Shown here piece after piece: positions 44,587 through 55,952 of a DNA stretch of 64,000 bases. The stretch is from positions 369,637,720 through 369,701,719 of the forward strand of contig JAQMRL010000001.1 of the NCBI GenBank assembly GCA_035578175.1, given 5' to 3'. The translations under genes and the position numbers were made by a program. The notes beneath the pieces were generated by a model. It saw nothing but the letters and a program-made list of their open reading frames with translations. It was not told the DNA's origin and did no database searches. Position 1 is the stretch's first letter. Every line of letters begins with the position of its first letter. The stretch is from Catonia carolina. Lineage: Eukaryota > Arthropoda > Insecta > Hemiptera > Achilidae.

Positions 44587-46239
44587 CAACACTTCTCTTA
44601 GATAAGCGAGAAATTTTAGTACGGTTTACTGAACATTATTTAATTAGAATAAACTTAGATATTATTGATGAGGAATGAAAATAAACAAAGTTTTTATAGA
44701 CATATATACTCGTAAAATACATATCAGTGGTAAATAATAATTTACGAAATGCAAATCATAATGAATAAAGGTAACAAGAATTTTCTTTGAATTTATGCTG
44801 AACCGACTGCCAGTTAGCGATGAATGTGTCATGAATTTAGTTAGGTTAAGCTCAATAAAGTACGTGACAGTTGTATACATGCAGCATATAATATATCAGC
44901 TCAAAATTATTATATATGTTACATGACGGATGCAATGTCAGATTCCTCTGTATTAGAAGGTAACGAGAGGAGGAAATCTAATTTCTGATAAAAATTCTAA
45001 AAATATATTAACACAATTTATTTACATATTATTAAGTTAAGAAAATTTTATAATTTAAATATCGTTAATTAACCTTTGGGTTACCCGTTCATATCACCTA
45101 ATCATAAAATAATTTTTTTTTATTTCTTGCTCTCTATCTACAGTAAAGTATTGTGTTGAGACGAAATGTTCTGTACCTAGGTTTCAAACGAGTTTTACGT
45201 TTGATGACTTTCTAAAGTCACTTACGTATCTTACGTGGTTAAAAATGACCCTTAACGCTTACAGTGTCAGCTTCCTAATAATAGGATGTCAAGATTTTGA
45301 CTAAATAAAGCCAGTGTCCTTCTATTGGTACATAGATTAAAAAATTCATAGAATTTGTTTTTATATACCGGATGTCCACAGAATTTGAACCAAGGGAAAT
45401 ACCATTGATTTTTATTAGTTTGTTAATATTTTCTTCCCATGAATAAATGTTTTGAAATTATGTCTCCACAAAGGATTCCTAGACTGGTCAGACGTTACAG
45501 GCTAATTGGACGGTGTGATACGGGGCGACCGGTGGCTAGGTGGGTACAGCAACAGGTTCTGGGACCAAATTCTTGATTGGTGAAGAAGAAGTAGAAGAAC
45601 TATTGAAATATCAGTTTTTTCACGTATGATAAAATTCAGACGTAAATCGTTTGACGATGGTTTATATATTTTTTTTTAATAATAATTAAAAAGTTATGTA
45701 ATCCTCATTTAGAAGATGCTACTATGATAAAACGGTTCTCATACTCGAGTATCGCAACGTAAATGAGAATAAAATCTTATCATTTAAAAACCTGATGGTT
45801 AGCTGAAAATGTTCGAAAAGAAAAACCATATATCAACAAGTAAATTTTTTTACACCAGTTTCGTAGTTTAATTTGTTGTATTAGACGGTTAAGGAAACTG
45901 ATCCATCAAATTTGCAAAGAATATTTTAACGGTACTCGTAGGTAAAAAGCTTCGTACCCTTCGAGATTTTACTGAGTAACAGAAGAAATGAAGTGTTTGC
46001 TAATGGCTACCGCATTATATTTAAAAGTATGATTGCTTATCGGTAAACCAAACCTGAAAATCATTTATTTTTTTAACTGTAAATAGTGTTTTTCTACAGA
46101 GAATGGCTGCATAAGAAACTCTATTATTTTTAGATTAGATAGCTATGATTAATGTAACTAACAAATTGATCTCTTTTAGTCTGAAACTTTTTAATCGTTT
46201 CAACTAATACCAATTTACATAAAAGGATTTTTTAACTTA
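44587..46239. other. AT-rich intergenic DNA with a possible LINE scrap
   Basis: At about 45455-45593 a less AT-rich piece ends in GATTGGTGAAGAAGAAGTAG. This resembles the GAAGAA tail right after the stop of the LINE at 26741, suggesting a 3' scrap of a related RTE-like element. The coding match is too weak to list alone. Nothing else recognised. Confidence 0.4.
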
Positions 46240-46249
46240 TTTTTTTAAG

Positions 46250-46340
46250 TTTAAACGTGTATATCCAATGACAATTCGATTTCGAAAAATTGAGATGAAA
46301 ACACATTCTTTCCTCATATATTTTTATAGCGTAAGAGAAA
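46250..46340 (-). repeat. Repeat A fragment
   Basis: Matches only the left-end part of repeat A in reverse (ATTCGATTTCGAAAAATTGAGATGAAAACA, then TATAGCGTAAGAGAAAGAGAAA). Confidence 0.65.
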
Positions 46341-46632
46341 GAGAAATTGTAAATGAAACCCAGGTACAACAGACTCATTTTAACTATGACAAAGAATAAT
46401 TAAATATTCATTAAAATTTTCTAGTGCTCAGAATGTAGTAAATTATGCCTCACTTTAAAACTAAAAGACCAGGTTAATTAATGGCCGAAAAATAAATACT
46501 CTATATTTTGACCGAAAATCTATTGTGACCTCCTCTTGAATGACTGAATATAAAAAACGAACATATTCTTTTTCCTAAAATCAGAAAACAAGTGGTATTA
46601 GTATAAAATTTCACATCCATGTTATAGGCAAC

Positions 46633-46798
46633 TCAGCCGGCCAATTGGCGTAGTGTTTAGCGTAACTGGATTCTACGCCGGGGTCCCAGGTTTGATTCCC
46701 GGTCATGTCTGGCATTTTTTTATCACTCATTTTCATTATCATCATTATCCACCGTCTGCATTAGCAGGAATTGCAGAACAGTCAAACGTAAAAAAAAA
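46633..46798 (+). mobile_element. tRNA-derived SINE (family S), full length
   Basis: The best complete copy. Head GCCGGCCAATTGGCGTAGTG with the A box, then TTCTACGCCGGGGTCCCAGG, TTTGATTCCCGGTCATGTCT (B box), CATTTTCATTATCATCATTA, CCACCGTCTGCATTAGCAGG, GAACAGTCAAACGTA and A9. The body contains TCTGCA...TGCAGA, a small inverted repeat. No exact target duplication was found. Confidence 0.87.
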
Positions 46799-47400
46799 GT
46801 ATATAAGTTAAGCAACCCATTTTAATAGATTAATAAATTCTTATAGGTATTGTATATGATCGAAATTCATAGCATTAAATCGAATGAATACCCTAAAGAA
46901 ATTTGGTTTATTTATACAAAAGATAAGGTGAAAATAAAAATCTAACCTTATCAAAAAGCCTCGGTCAACTGGTGCGATGGACGATTCAAAGTTGATGAAA
47001 GCGTGGGCAAATTCATCTTTTGTCTCTTTATTAATGTTCTACTATACATCTACCCTACGGTGCGCCAAATCATGTATTGCTGATTGAAAGGGATGAGTTT
47101 TCATTAAATGGGTCTTGGTATCATGATAGATTCTGTTCCATATGTTCTGTATTCAATGTGTTGCGTACACTAGAGCCCACACAACTCATTGCTCGTTCTT
47201 ATTTCATGTGCTATCTTACTTGATATATTTTTCAATCGCTTTCTCTTTGTGCCGTTAGCAGTTCAGTTGCAAATGAAAATTCTCCATTGAATTGCTTCTC
47301 ATATACTCATAACAATATTTTAGAGCGATTCAGTCAACGGCCAATCGTTTTCTAGAGTTATTGACAAATTATTATCAATCTAATAACCGTTCTGTACATA
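46799..47400. other. AT-rich intergenic DNA, nothing recognised
   Basis: No supported feature. Confidence 0.45.
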
Positions 47401-47402
47401 TA

Positions 47403-47982
47403 CAGTAGAGCGTCAGTTATCCGAACTAATTGAGACCAAAGCGGTTCTGATAATCAAACACGCTAAACACTCTAATTTGATACATTGTACTAAAACAATG
47501 TAATATAATCTAAATGATTTATATGCTTTTTTTATCCGAGGCGGCGAGAAAAACTCATGTTCACTCCCTCGCAATGGGGGAAATAGTATTGGACTCAATT
47601 GAGGCGACCTCGTCCAGCCCCAAGGAGGCCGCAACCGCCTACCAACCAAAAACCCGCTGCCTGGCCACTAGATCCGACATCAGCAAAGAACCTTCCACCT
47701 GCCTATGTTTAATAGGTTAATAAAGCCAAACATAAACATAATAATTTTTAATTGAAAAAACACTAATTTTTTGCATTCATTGCAAATGTGGAGTAGCTAC
47801 TTACAATTATAAAATAACGGAAAATTGCAGAATTTTAAACTGAATAAATTAACGAAATAAACTTGTAAAAATCCTTTTTGAGATATTTTTTAACGCACTT
47901 GTACAATCTGTAAAGTCATTTTTATTGAGGGTCGAATAATTGACGGTTTGGATGGCTGACGTTCAGATAACCGACGCTCCTG
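47403..47982. mobile_element. pogo/Tigger-type MITE (580 bp)
   Basis: The left end CAGTAGAGCGTCAGTTATCC and the right end (complement CAGGAGCGTCGGTTATCTGA) form imperfect inverted repeats of about 30 bp. The left is preceded by TA; the right is followed by TT, so the TA duplication has decayed on that side. The left end shares CAGTAGAGCGTC with the Tigger relic ending at 44584, so that family could have mobilised it. The interior holds an unrelated GC-rich insert at 47530-47735. Confidence 0.78.
47530..47735 (+). other. GC-rich insert inside the MITE, ending in AATAAA
   Basis: About 200 bp with far higher GC than its surroundings, including GCGACCTCGTCCAGCCCCAA and GAGGCCGCAACCGCC. It ends GGTTAATAAAGCC, a polyadenylation-type signal, and then A-rich DNA. 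Frames are open on both strands for 60-78 codons but resemble no family I can name. Most likely the 3' end of a non-LTR element or a processed transcript inserted into the MITE. Confidence 0.45.
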
Positions 47983-48151
47983 TTTATGTATTTTTTTAAA
48001 TAATTTAGTTTACTGGTTTTATTTTTTATTTGTTTAAATAAAGTCGACAGAGCGTTTTAGGGCAAACATTTACATAGTAAATAATACAGTATGTGTAATT
48101 AACTAACATATTTGAATACTACGTGTGTTTTATAGACTTTTTCTTAAAGTA

Positions 48152-48308
48152 TTTTTTTGTTTACGTCCGATTGTTTTGCAATTACTGCTAATGTAATGGG
48201 AAGGGTGCTAGATGAAAATTAATGATGAAAAAATGCCATTCCTGACCGGGAATCGAACCCTGGACCCCGACGTAGAAGCTAGTTGTACTGACCACTACAC
48301 CAACGTCT
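48152..48308 (-). mobile_element. tRNA-derived SINE (family S)
   Basis: The minus strand has ACGTTGGTGTAGTGGTCAGT (A box), CTAGCTTCTACGTCGGGGTC, CAGGGTTCGATTCCCGGTCA (B box), AGGAATGGCATTTTTTCATC and an A-rich tail (T run at 48152-48158). The central CCGTCTGC motif is altered to CCATTACATTAGCAG. No exact target duplication. Confidence 0.82.
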
Positions 48309-49528
48309 CAAAGTCGTATCAATATATTAGTCATTGGCGACTGGTTAAGAAATGGTTAGGTTGAGTGTGTAATAGTTTTCCAGACACAAAATCCATACTT
48401 TTTTATTATTTTCTTGCAACGGTGCTCTTGAAATACACTATTAATTTCACTATTAATCACTATTAGTCACATTAATTTCCAAAAATAACCTTCAATTCTT
48501 CTACCATCTGATATCACAGGATGAAATGAGGTAGGTAAAATTTCATATATTGTATGAATAGCGTACTAAATATTGTGACACTTATCTCAAAAGTCCGTTC
48601 TGGGATCTGGGTAAATTATATAATTTACACACTAGCGTTTAAAATACAAGTTTTAATTACAATTAATAAAAGGTATAAAATATACAATTATCTAGATTAC
48701 AATTATCTTACTTATAATATTAATAAAAAACTAATTATAATTAACTTATAACAATAAATAAACTTAAGAAATTTATTAACGACTACTTACAAAAGATTCA
48801 GAAATAACACTAAACAATTAACAGTAATTCACAGTAACGTTGACATTTTCTAACGCACTGTAGCGCACTACGCAGTTCGCTCACTGAATCACAGACAAAT
48901 GAAACTCACTGACTCTAAATAAATCCCTTCGCTTGTGTAGGTGAATCTTATGGAGATTTCAAGAAAGACAGAGATTTCGATAAAATAATACAAATACAAA
49001 TCCTTCTGATGGCTTCTGGATAAATCTTAAAAAACTGTAAACAAATTAGGATTGAATAAAAGGTTTTACAAAAAGGCAATTATCTAAACAGGTACCCGAC
49101 TCTCTCACAATACTTGTACAACAATAGGTAGGCCTACCTGTACTACAAAAATCGTTTATATTGTACATAATATTCCTAACTATTTTTTGGAAACCATAAA
49201 TTCATCACTCTTGTTATTTACGTTAACATTTTTAAAACCAAATATAGCTTTTTAAAATACTGTTGCCCATTAGGCTAGCTCAGTTAGCCTTGTGGCTGGT
49301 AGAAAATAGCTTTTATTTTTTTCAATACCATTGCTTGTGAGAGGGACAAATTACCAGCTGGTAGTCACAGATGAACAAACTCTTTTAGAAGTCTTTGTTA
49401 AAAACATGTCTAATCCACGTTAAAAGTACAACAAAAATATTTTTTCTTTGTTTAACGTCCGAAAAATAACAAAAAACAACAAAAATAGCAAGAAATTGAT
49501 TGGTTATCAATAGTGTAACTGGAGATAG
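48309..49528. other. AT-rich intergenic DNA, nothing recognised
   Basis: The ORF at 48554 is low-complexity AT-rich sequence. Nothing else. Confidence 0.45.
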
Positions 49529-49531
49529 TAA

Positions 49532-49697
49532 TTTTCTTTTGTTTTACATCCGACTATTATTCATATTAATCCTAATGCAGACGGCAAAGGATGATAGATG
49601 AAAATGAGTGATGAAAATATGGCAGATCTGACCAAAACTCGAATCCGAAACCCTTGGCCTAGAAGCCAGGTGTTCTGACCACTACAACCTGGGCTAA
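49532..49697 (-). mobile_element. tRNA-derived SINE (family S)
   Basis: The minus strand reads CAGGTTGTAGTGGTCAGAAC (A box), CTGGCTTCTAGGCCAAGGGT, GGATTCGAGTTTTGGTCAGA (degraded B box), CATTTTCATCTATCATCCTT, GCCGTCTGCATTAGGATT and a tail at about 49532. All family landmarks are in order. Confidence 0.8.
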
Positions 49698-50334
49698 CCA
49701 TACAAATAAAATCTAATAAAATAACAAAAACTTATCGTAGTATTACTGAAACAATAAAAATAAAATAGTTGTGAACATGTTTACGTTGGATCGTACAAGA
49801 AATTAAAGACAAAGTTCTTCAACTGTTTTTATGAGCCTTTTAATGTCTACGGCTTAGGTTTTATCAGCTGTTACATAATCAATAACTTGGAAAATAATGG
49901 TGGAGAAAGCACTAAAATTCCGTACACAATCGTGTAAAAATATATCAGTATCTGCAGTTAATGTGGCTTTCACATTATGTACTAAAATGTTTTTATGGCT
50001 ACTTTATATTCAAAAAGATAGGGAAATAATTTGTAAAATTGGTTTTATTCAGTCATAACCAAAGACATTATTACATAGTAAAGTATTAGCAATTGCGCCC
50101 CAGCCGCAATATAAGCTGAGTCAGTTATCAAAATACGAGTATTAACAGCATCACTACGATGAGACACTCATACGTCTCTTCACCAGTGATTTATTTTAAC
50201 TTTTAAAAGACTAAAAAGTTTCTCATGGTTTTAAACGTTTCGTGAGACTGATTAGTTGCTCGCTTGCATGTAAACATAAAAATATATGAAAATTTAAGTA
50301 ATAGTTAGGCTTTTAGTGTCAAATACAAAAATTA
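49698..50334. other. AT-rich intergenic DNA, nothing recognised
   Basis: No supported feature. Confidence 0.45.
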
Positions 50335-51010
50335 ATAACCCAATTGAATTCGTATGGACCCCAGCTTACGTTAGTATATCAGGAAACGAGGTAGCAGACA
50401 ATACTGCCAAACAAGCCAAAAAAGGAGTTTTTCATGATCATGCTGTTTCACGTGTTGATTTGTCAAAATTTGTTCTCAATACGACTTAAGGAGTGTGAAA
50501 CGATGAATGGAAAGGACATCGCAGTAAACTACATGACTTCAGGGAAAACACACATGACGTATTAATATCACAAAGTAGCAGACAAAATCAAGAACTTATA
50601 ACACGCCTACGAATTGGGCATTCTAGTCTCACACACAAATACCTTCTTCAAAATACTGATGCACTGACCTGTTATTTTTTCAACGATACTACATTGACGA
50701 TAACACACTTACTCATAAAATGTCCAGAATAACGTAATCTACAAGGAAAGTATAACTTAACAGATAATACGAAAATCATGCTGACGGACATCAAGAGTGT
50801 ACAGAACGTGGTTTTGTATCTTACAGACTTACAGTTACACAATATTATTTTAATCCAAATTTTGTTCACACAAAACATTTTTAGTTTAAATTTTGTTCAC
50901 TCAAGACATTTTAATTCAAATTTTATGTCAATTTTGTTAATTTAAGATTGTTATGTAATTGTGGTCGCTGATGACTTTATTGTTGATGCGACCTTAAACA
51001 AATAAATAAT
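50335..51010 (+). pseudogene. I-like LINE, RNase H and 3' end, broken
   Basis: Reads NNPIEFVWTPAYVSISGNEV, ADNTAKQAKKGVFHDHAVSR, two stops, then NDEWKGHRSKLHDFRENTHD and QELITRLRIGHSSLTHKYLL. W-PAHVGI-GNE-AD is the final RNase H block of LINEs that carry their own RNase H (I, R1 and LOA types), and LR-GH--LTH--LL begins the following Cys/His segment. The non-coding end GTGGTCGCTGATGACTTTAT...GATGCGACCTTAAAC with an (AAAT)n tail at 50999-51010 marks the true 3' end. A 5'-truncated dead copy. Confidence 0.75.
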
Positions 51011-51024
51011 ATATATATATATAT
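51011..51024. repeat. (TA)n at the end of the LINE tail
   Basis: Short TA run continuing the A/T-rich LINE tail. Confidence 0.7.
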
Positions 51025-51214
51025 GAAAGTAGCGAGTTCAGAAAATATTCTCCTGTTAATGGTTTGTGCGTTCCCTCAAAGTATATGAAGAATATGACTC
51101 AACCGTTCTTGATATTAGAATTAACCATATGTTGTGATTATATACAATAATACTATAAGTGTTACATCAGGAAAAACATTTTTGAAAACCCTCAGCCTCA
51201 CTTGGAGCTTCGAA

Positions 51215-51660
51215 GGCATCAAGTTCTACTTACGCGGCTACGTATTGGACACTCTACGCTTACGCACAAACACTTACTGAAGAAAGAAGAACCACAAATT
51301 TGTACACATTGCAACACGCCACTTACACATCATCACAGACTGCCAAACCACACAATTCACACGAACAGTATTCAAAATTAACAACATTTTAGCACTTAAT
51401 TTAGTAGACAAAGTAGCGATTCAGAACACAATAAACTTTTTAAAATTTAACAAAATTTCAGATTTAGTATAGTTGTAAAACCACATTCGTTTTTTTTCAT
51501 TGTATCATTCTATTTTTTAGTTATTTCTCTGTTTTAATTGAACTTCACTAATTTTTCATTACGTATTTATATAATGTATCATGTGTATAATATAATGTTA
51601 TTATAATGTAACGTGGTCGCTAATGACCTCGTAGTCGATGCGACCTTAAATAAATATACT
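51215..51660 (+). pseudogene. I-like LINE, second 3' end copy
   Basis: Reads VLLTRLRIGHSTLTHKHLLK, then PQICTHCNTPLTHHHRLPNH and a stop. This is the segment following RNase H in I-like LINEs (C--C---LT--HIL--CP). The 3' end GTGGTCGCTAATGACCTCGT and CGATGCGACCTTAAATAAA is nearly the same as in the copy ending at 51010, so two independent 3' ends of one family lie about 650 bp apart in the same orientation. Confidence 0.75.
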
Positions 51661-51717
51661 ATAAAAAAAACTTCAAAATCATAATAATCCCTTAATATGC
51701 AACATGAATTTTACAGT

Positions 51718-51965
51718 CCTACCAGGAATCACACAAAGACGACTGAAACGCCGATGGAGTAGAGACACGATACATTAACTCAAACATTAATTATGTACAA
51801 AAATATAAATTAAAATTTAACACAATTATCGTTACCTGGAAAGACATCGCTGGATGGTGTCCTCTAAGCCGATAACGTGGTAAGGTTTTTGTTTAATTTA
51901 GTTGTAAACGTTTTTGCTGGTTGTTTTTGTACAGTTGCATAATACATAAAGTGAAAAAACAAAAA
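51718..51965 (+). pseudogene. Jockey-like LINE 3' end scrap
   Basis: LPGITQRRLKRRWSRDTIH and a stop matches the Jockey tail (RRLKRRWSRDMLI at 3047). The 3' UTR ends GTACAGTTGCATAATACATA with an A-rich tail at about 51949-51975. Extremely 5'-truncated. Confidence 0.72.
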
Positions 51966-51975
51966 CAAAAAAATC

Positions 51976-53370
51976 ACATCACGAATAATTTATTGTAGGA
52001 AACATATTTCTAGATCTATTAATATAAATGCATAATCCTCACTGTCTTACTTCAAAACTCACTAATTCTCTAACTTCGTGATAGTTTAGAAAGCTAAATT
52101 CACTTTATTTGTAAACTTACTTGATATATAAATTCACTTGATTTGAGAGTTGATATTTTTAGGGAGTAAACAGAGAAATTAAAGCATTTTGTGCTTCTTT
52201 TTTGTACTTTTCTAAAAAGCGACTGTTTTGTAATAAAACCTGAAAAAATGAAAGAGTTTGAATTTCAACAACTTTCTCGTAAAGTGTAATAGAAGAATAG
52301 TAACTACTGGGGTTATTTAGTCTGAATTTTTATTGAGAAAATTGAAATAGAAACCCATCTATATTACAAAAATTAATGGGTAATTTCATATCGTATATGA
52401 AATAAAGTGAAAGCTTATTGATTGATTTAAATAAACCTTTATAATTACCGAAATGAATCGCTTTTTCCAGGAAACATTACTTCTATATTCGTAACAAGGT
52501 AAAAACACAAATTATTATGCTTACGATAAAACATGAAATTCTGTCGGAAAATATCCATTCTGGTTATCTCTGTAATTATTATTCCAATGAAATCCAGTCA
52601 TGCAAAACCTCAATTCAGATGACTCTAAAATGCTGAAATTATTTCCTGATTATTTTTTGATTTGATATAACATTCTTTTTATTTATGTCTCCAATATTTT
52701 TATTATCTGTAGACATAAAAGTTGTACGATGTAATTAATTACTAAATTATTTAATAAAATACTTATTCCTTCTGGAAATATTTTTTTCTGTTTATACGGC
52801 GCAGCCTTTACTTAGGAAAGGGAAAGTTTATAATTAATAATATAATCACTTTGAAAAGATCTCCAAACGAATACTAAAAACTATTTTTGTTTATTTTGAG
52901 TCATGTTTTCGTTGTTGGCAACTATTATGGGTACCGAAAATTTGTGTAGTATTAAACATGATTAAAATGCAAATAATAATAATAATGGACTATTATTATT
53001 CATTTATTTATTTATTCATTCATTCATTTATTAATTCGTTCATTCGTTCGTTCATCCATTCCTTCAGTCATTCATTCATTTATTCATTCACTCATCCGGT
53101 CATTCATCCATTTCTTCATTCATTCATTTAATTTTTTTATCATAGTTTTTATTCGGGTAATATATTCCCATGAAAATAGAGTTGCTACATCTAATTCCTT
53201 CATTAAGTGTGTTTTATAAATTTACTATTTAGTTTATCAGCACATAATAATCTTAATCCATTTGTCAGTAGTTACTAGCATACGTTACAAGCAAAAATCA
53301 TCAGAACCAAAATTTAACTTAAAATAATAAAATTTGCGTTAAAGTGTAAAACTTGAATACATTAAACTTC
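51976..53370. other. AT-rich DNA with a CATT-type microsatellite
   Basis: No gene. A degenerate (CATT/ATTC)n run at about 52998-53130 is listed separately. Confidence 0.5.
52998..53130. repeat. (ATTC)n / (CATT)n microsatellite
   Basis: About 130 bp of tetranucleotide units with variants ATTC, ATTT and GTTC. Confidence 0.85.
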
Positions 53371-53372
53371 TA

Positions 53373-54288
53373 CACGTTGGGAACTCCAAAAAAAAAACTG
53401 TACAGAGAGCGCTGCCATTCGTAAACGTTGTAGAGAGTTCTCCTGCTAGATGGAGTTAGTAGACACTTCAACAAAAACTGCCCAGACGGTGTCAGTTTGT
53501 AGGTTAACGTTTGATCATTATTTATTGTGTTTCTTTTACTGTTGTCCTGTTTTGCCTGCGACGTCATTAAGACAGATTTAAAATAACAAGGAATGCGTTT
53601 GGCATTTTGTTTCCGGCTTGAAAAATCAACAACTAAACTTACCAAATGGTATAATAGGCTTTCAAGGAGGTTATGAGCCGCACACAAGAGTGTTCGAGTG
53701 GTTTGGGCGCTTTAAACGTGGCGAGATGAGTGTTAAAAGCTATGTTCTGGGTCTCTTTAACGTCTCGAAACTATGAAAATATGAAAAAACCCACTAAAAA
53801 ATTAACGAGGATCATCGTTTCACGATCGACAAAATTTTAAAAGAGACATGAGTGAGTTGGAGCTCGTGCCAGCGGATTTTGACTGAGGATTTTTAAATGA
53901 GACGTATTACCGCTAAATCTGTTTCTCGCCTTCTCAAACAGAATAAAAAAAACATTCCATTGAATTCGAGTCAGGACTTAAATGAAATTGAAAGTGACCC
54001 AAACGTTTCGACCAAAGTCACTATAGGTGATGAAAGTTGGCGTTACGGGTGAAACCAAGGAAGCTTCAAGCCAGCGGACGATGGCTTGACGCTTAATGAC
54101 GTCGCAGGCGGAACATGTCAACAGTAAGAGAAACACACCACTACGATCAAATGTTAACCTACAAACTGACACCGTATGGGCAGTTGTTTGTTGAAGATAT
54201 CTATGAACCCCATGTAGCGGGAGAACTTTCTATTACGTGTACGAATGGCAGCGGGCTCTCAGTCCGGTTATTTTAGGGTCCCCCTTTG
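53373..54288 (+). mobile_element. Dead mariner element with about 145-bp inverted repeats
   Basis: 916 bp flanked by TA (53371-53372 and 54289-54290). The two ends are inverted copies for roughly 145 bp, sharing CGCTGCCATTCGTA, AGTTCTCC-GCTA-ATGG and GGTGTCAGTTTGTAGGTTAA. Internal deletion shortens it from the usual 1.3 kb. A broken transposase lies on the plus strand. Confidence 0.88.
53590..54095 (+). pseudogene. Mariner transposase, broken and internally deleted
   Basis: Fragments across frames: KFCFRLEKSTTKL, then EPHTRVFEWFGRFKRGEMSV (paired-like helix-turn-helix), EDHRFTIDKILKE and MRRITAKSVSRLLKQ (second helix-turn-helix and linker), then IESDPNVSTKVTIGDESW. The last block is the start of the catalytic core, where VTGDESWVY contains the first Asp (I-GDESW here). 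The rest of the core is deleted. Several stops and frameshifts. Confidence 0.82.
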
Positions 54289-54367
54289 TATATTTGTAAT
54301 TTAAGTAGGCGTACATAAGTATATCAATACTTTGTTAATGGCCCTTCCCATGATCTTAGAACCCACA

Positions 54368-54703
54368 TTTTTTTTTTTTTTTTTGTAATTCCTAATGTGT
54401 GTACGTTGCAATCTGTTCAATTCAGAACAATAAGCAACCCCATGACCCAATGAGATGAAGATGATATGTATGATGTGTAAATGAGGTGTAGTCTTGTTCA
54501 GACTCAGGTCGACCATTCCTGAGTAGTATGGTTAATTGAACCCCAACCATCAAAGAACACCGGTAACCACTTTCTAGCATTCAAATCCATATAAAAGTAA
54601 CTACCTCTACTAAGATTTGAACCAGGAACCTTCGTCACCAAAAATCAGCTGTTAAACAGCTGATTTTGGCGACGACTTTACCTCTAGACAAACCCGGTGG
54701 GTT
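54368..54703 (-). mobile_element. tRNA-derived SINE (family T) with internal hairpin
   Basis: Flanked by AACCCACA at 54360-54367 and 54704-54711 (8-bp target duplication). On the minus strand the order is CCGGGTTTGTCTAGAGGTAA (A box), a hairpin around CAGCTG, GTTCCTGGTTCAAATCTTAG (B box), ACTTTTATATGGATTTGAAT, GTTCTTTGATGGTTGGGG, CAGGAATGGTCGACCTGAGT and CATACATATCATCTTCATCT. It ends with ACACATTAGGAATTAC and an A16 tail (T run at 54369-54384). I recognise the family as widespread in hemipteran-like insect genomes, from memory only. Confidence 0.85.
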
Positions 54704-54711
54704 AACCCACA

Positions 54712-55794
54712 ACATAAAAACAATAAAATTATTTAATAAAATGTTTGGTTTAAAGTTTGAATACGTAAACACATAAAAACTAATTCAACGATAATACATT
54801 TTTCTGTTGTTACTAAAATTAAACATTATAAAACAATTTAAACAAAGATTAAATTTATAAAGACGAAATTAAATCGTAGCTGTTCTGTCGCGACGGCATA
54901 GCAAATCAGTCGATCGTTCCGTCGAAAAAACCCTCGTATTCAACGTGGACAAAATGAAATAACACACCTCGTTAATTTTTTAATGAAAATTTACTCAAAT
55001 AGGAAGCCAGATTAGAATTTTTGTCTAATTCACCCCCTGCAAGTTATAAAACTATTATTAATTAAAGATTTAATTAAATAAAGTGGTTACAATATATATA
55101 TACGTTGGTAAATACCAACATTTATTGTATTTTTTTTTACAAAATTGTATGCAAGTTTTTCTAAAATAATAAGTAAACATATTTTATGTGTACCGATTTG
55201 GAAAAGTTTCGTTTTGTTGAACATTCCAGTAATAACTCTATCAATCAGGTGTTTGTTAATTTGGAAAAAAATATTTTGTTAGAACGCTAAAGTTTAATTT
55301 AAACTTTTTATAATATTCTAAAAAAATTAATCGAATTAACTTTCGTACAATAAAGTTCGCTGTTCATTGTAACGTAAACTAATGAAAATTTGATTTTCTT
55401 ATAGAATTTGTCGGTGTGTGCATTTTAAAAATTGACAGCACATTTATCATTTTCAACGTTTAGTTAAACTAATGCTTTTTTGTTGTTAAAATATCTATGT
55501 TAGGCGTAATATCCTTTTCAATACACTTTCCAAATTCCGCCTAAAACTTTATTTAAATACTATAACTTCCTGATCTTTATTGTCAATTAGTTAAAATGGT
55601 AACATTTGAGAGTATTCCTTTTTATACGATCCTAAAATGTGGAATATTTATTTTCATGGTAAGAAAAAATTATTGTGTGGATAATGTAAATATATCCTTA
55701 ACTGTTTTGTTAAGTTTTATTTGAAATCTTATCAACAGCTAGTTCATTAACGACTATTTTGGTTTAATGGATGGGTTCACATTTATGTAATAAT
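54712..55794. other. AT-rich intergenic DNA, nothing recognised
   Basis: No supported feature. Confidence 0.45.
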
Positions 55795-55880
55795 CTTCCA
55801 GACCCTAGTCGGGAATGGAATCCGTAACCTTCCGCTTTGCAGCGTAGCCTGCTAACCACTACGCGTTAGAGGCGCTCTAA
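55795..55880 (-). mobile_element. tRNA-derived SINE head, degraded
   Basis: The minus strand reads TAACGCGTAGTGGTTAGCAG (A box), GCTACGCTGCAAAGCGGAAG, GTTACGGATTCCATTCCCGA (B box) and CTAGGGTCTGGAAGATTATT. Head only. Related in layout to family S but with a different anticodon-arm region. Confidence 0.6.
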
Positions 55881-55952
55881 TGTGGTTTATTTTAATTTAA
55901 AACTGTGCTGATGTGCATTACTAGTTAATTTTTAAAAAAATTTATTTATTAA

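Noticed and set aside
47413..47720. ORFs of 68-78 codons on both strands in the MITE
   Set aside because: They owe their length to the GC-rich insert, overlap each other, and match no family I know.
53010..53130. CRISPR-like or satellite array
   Set aside because: Only a degenerate ATTC microsatellite; no unit with spacers.
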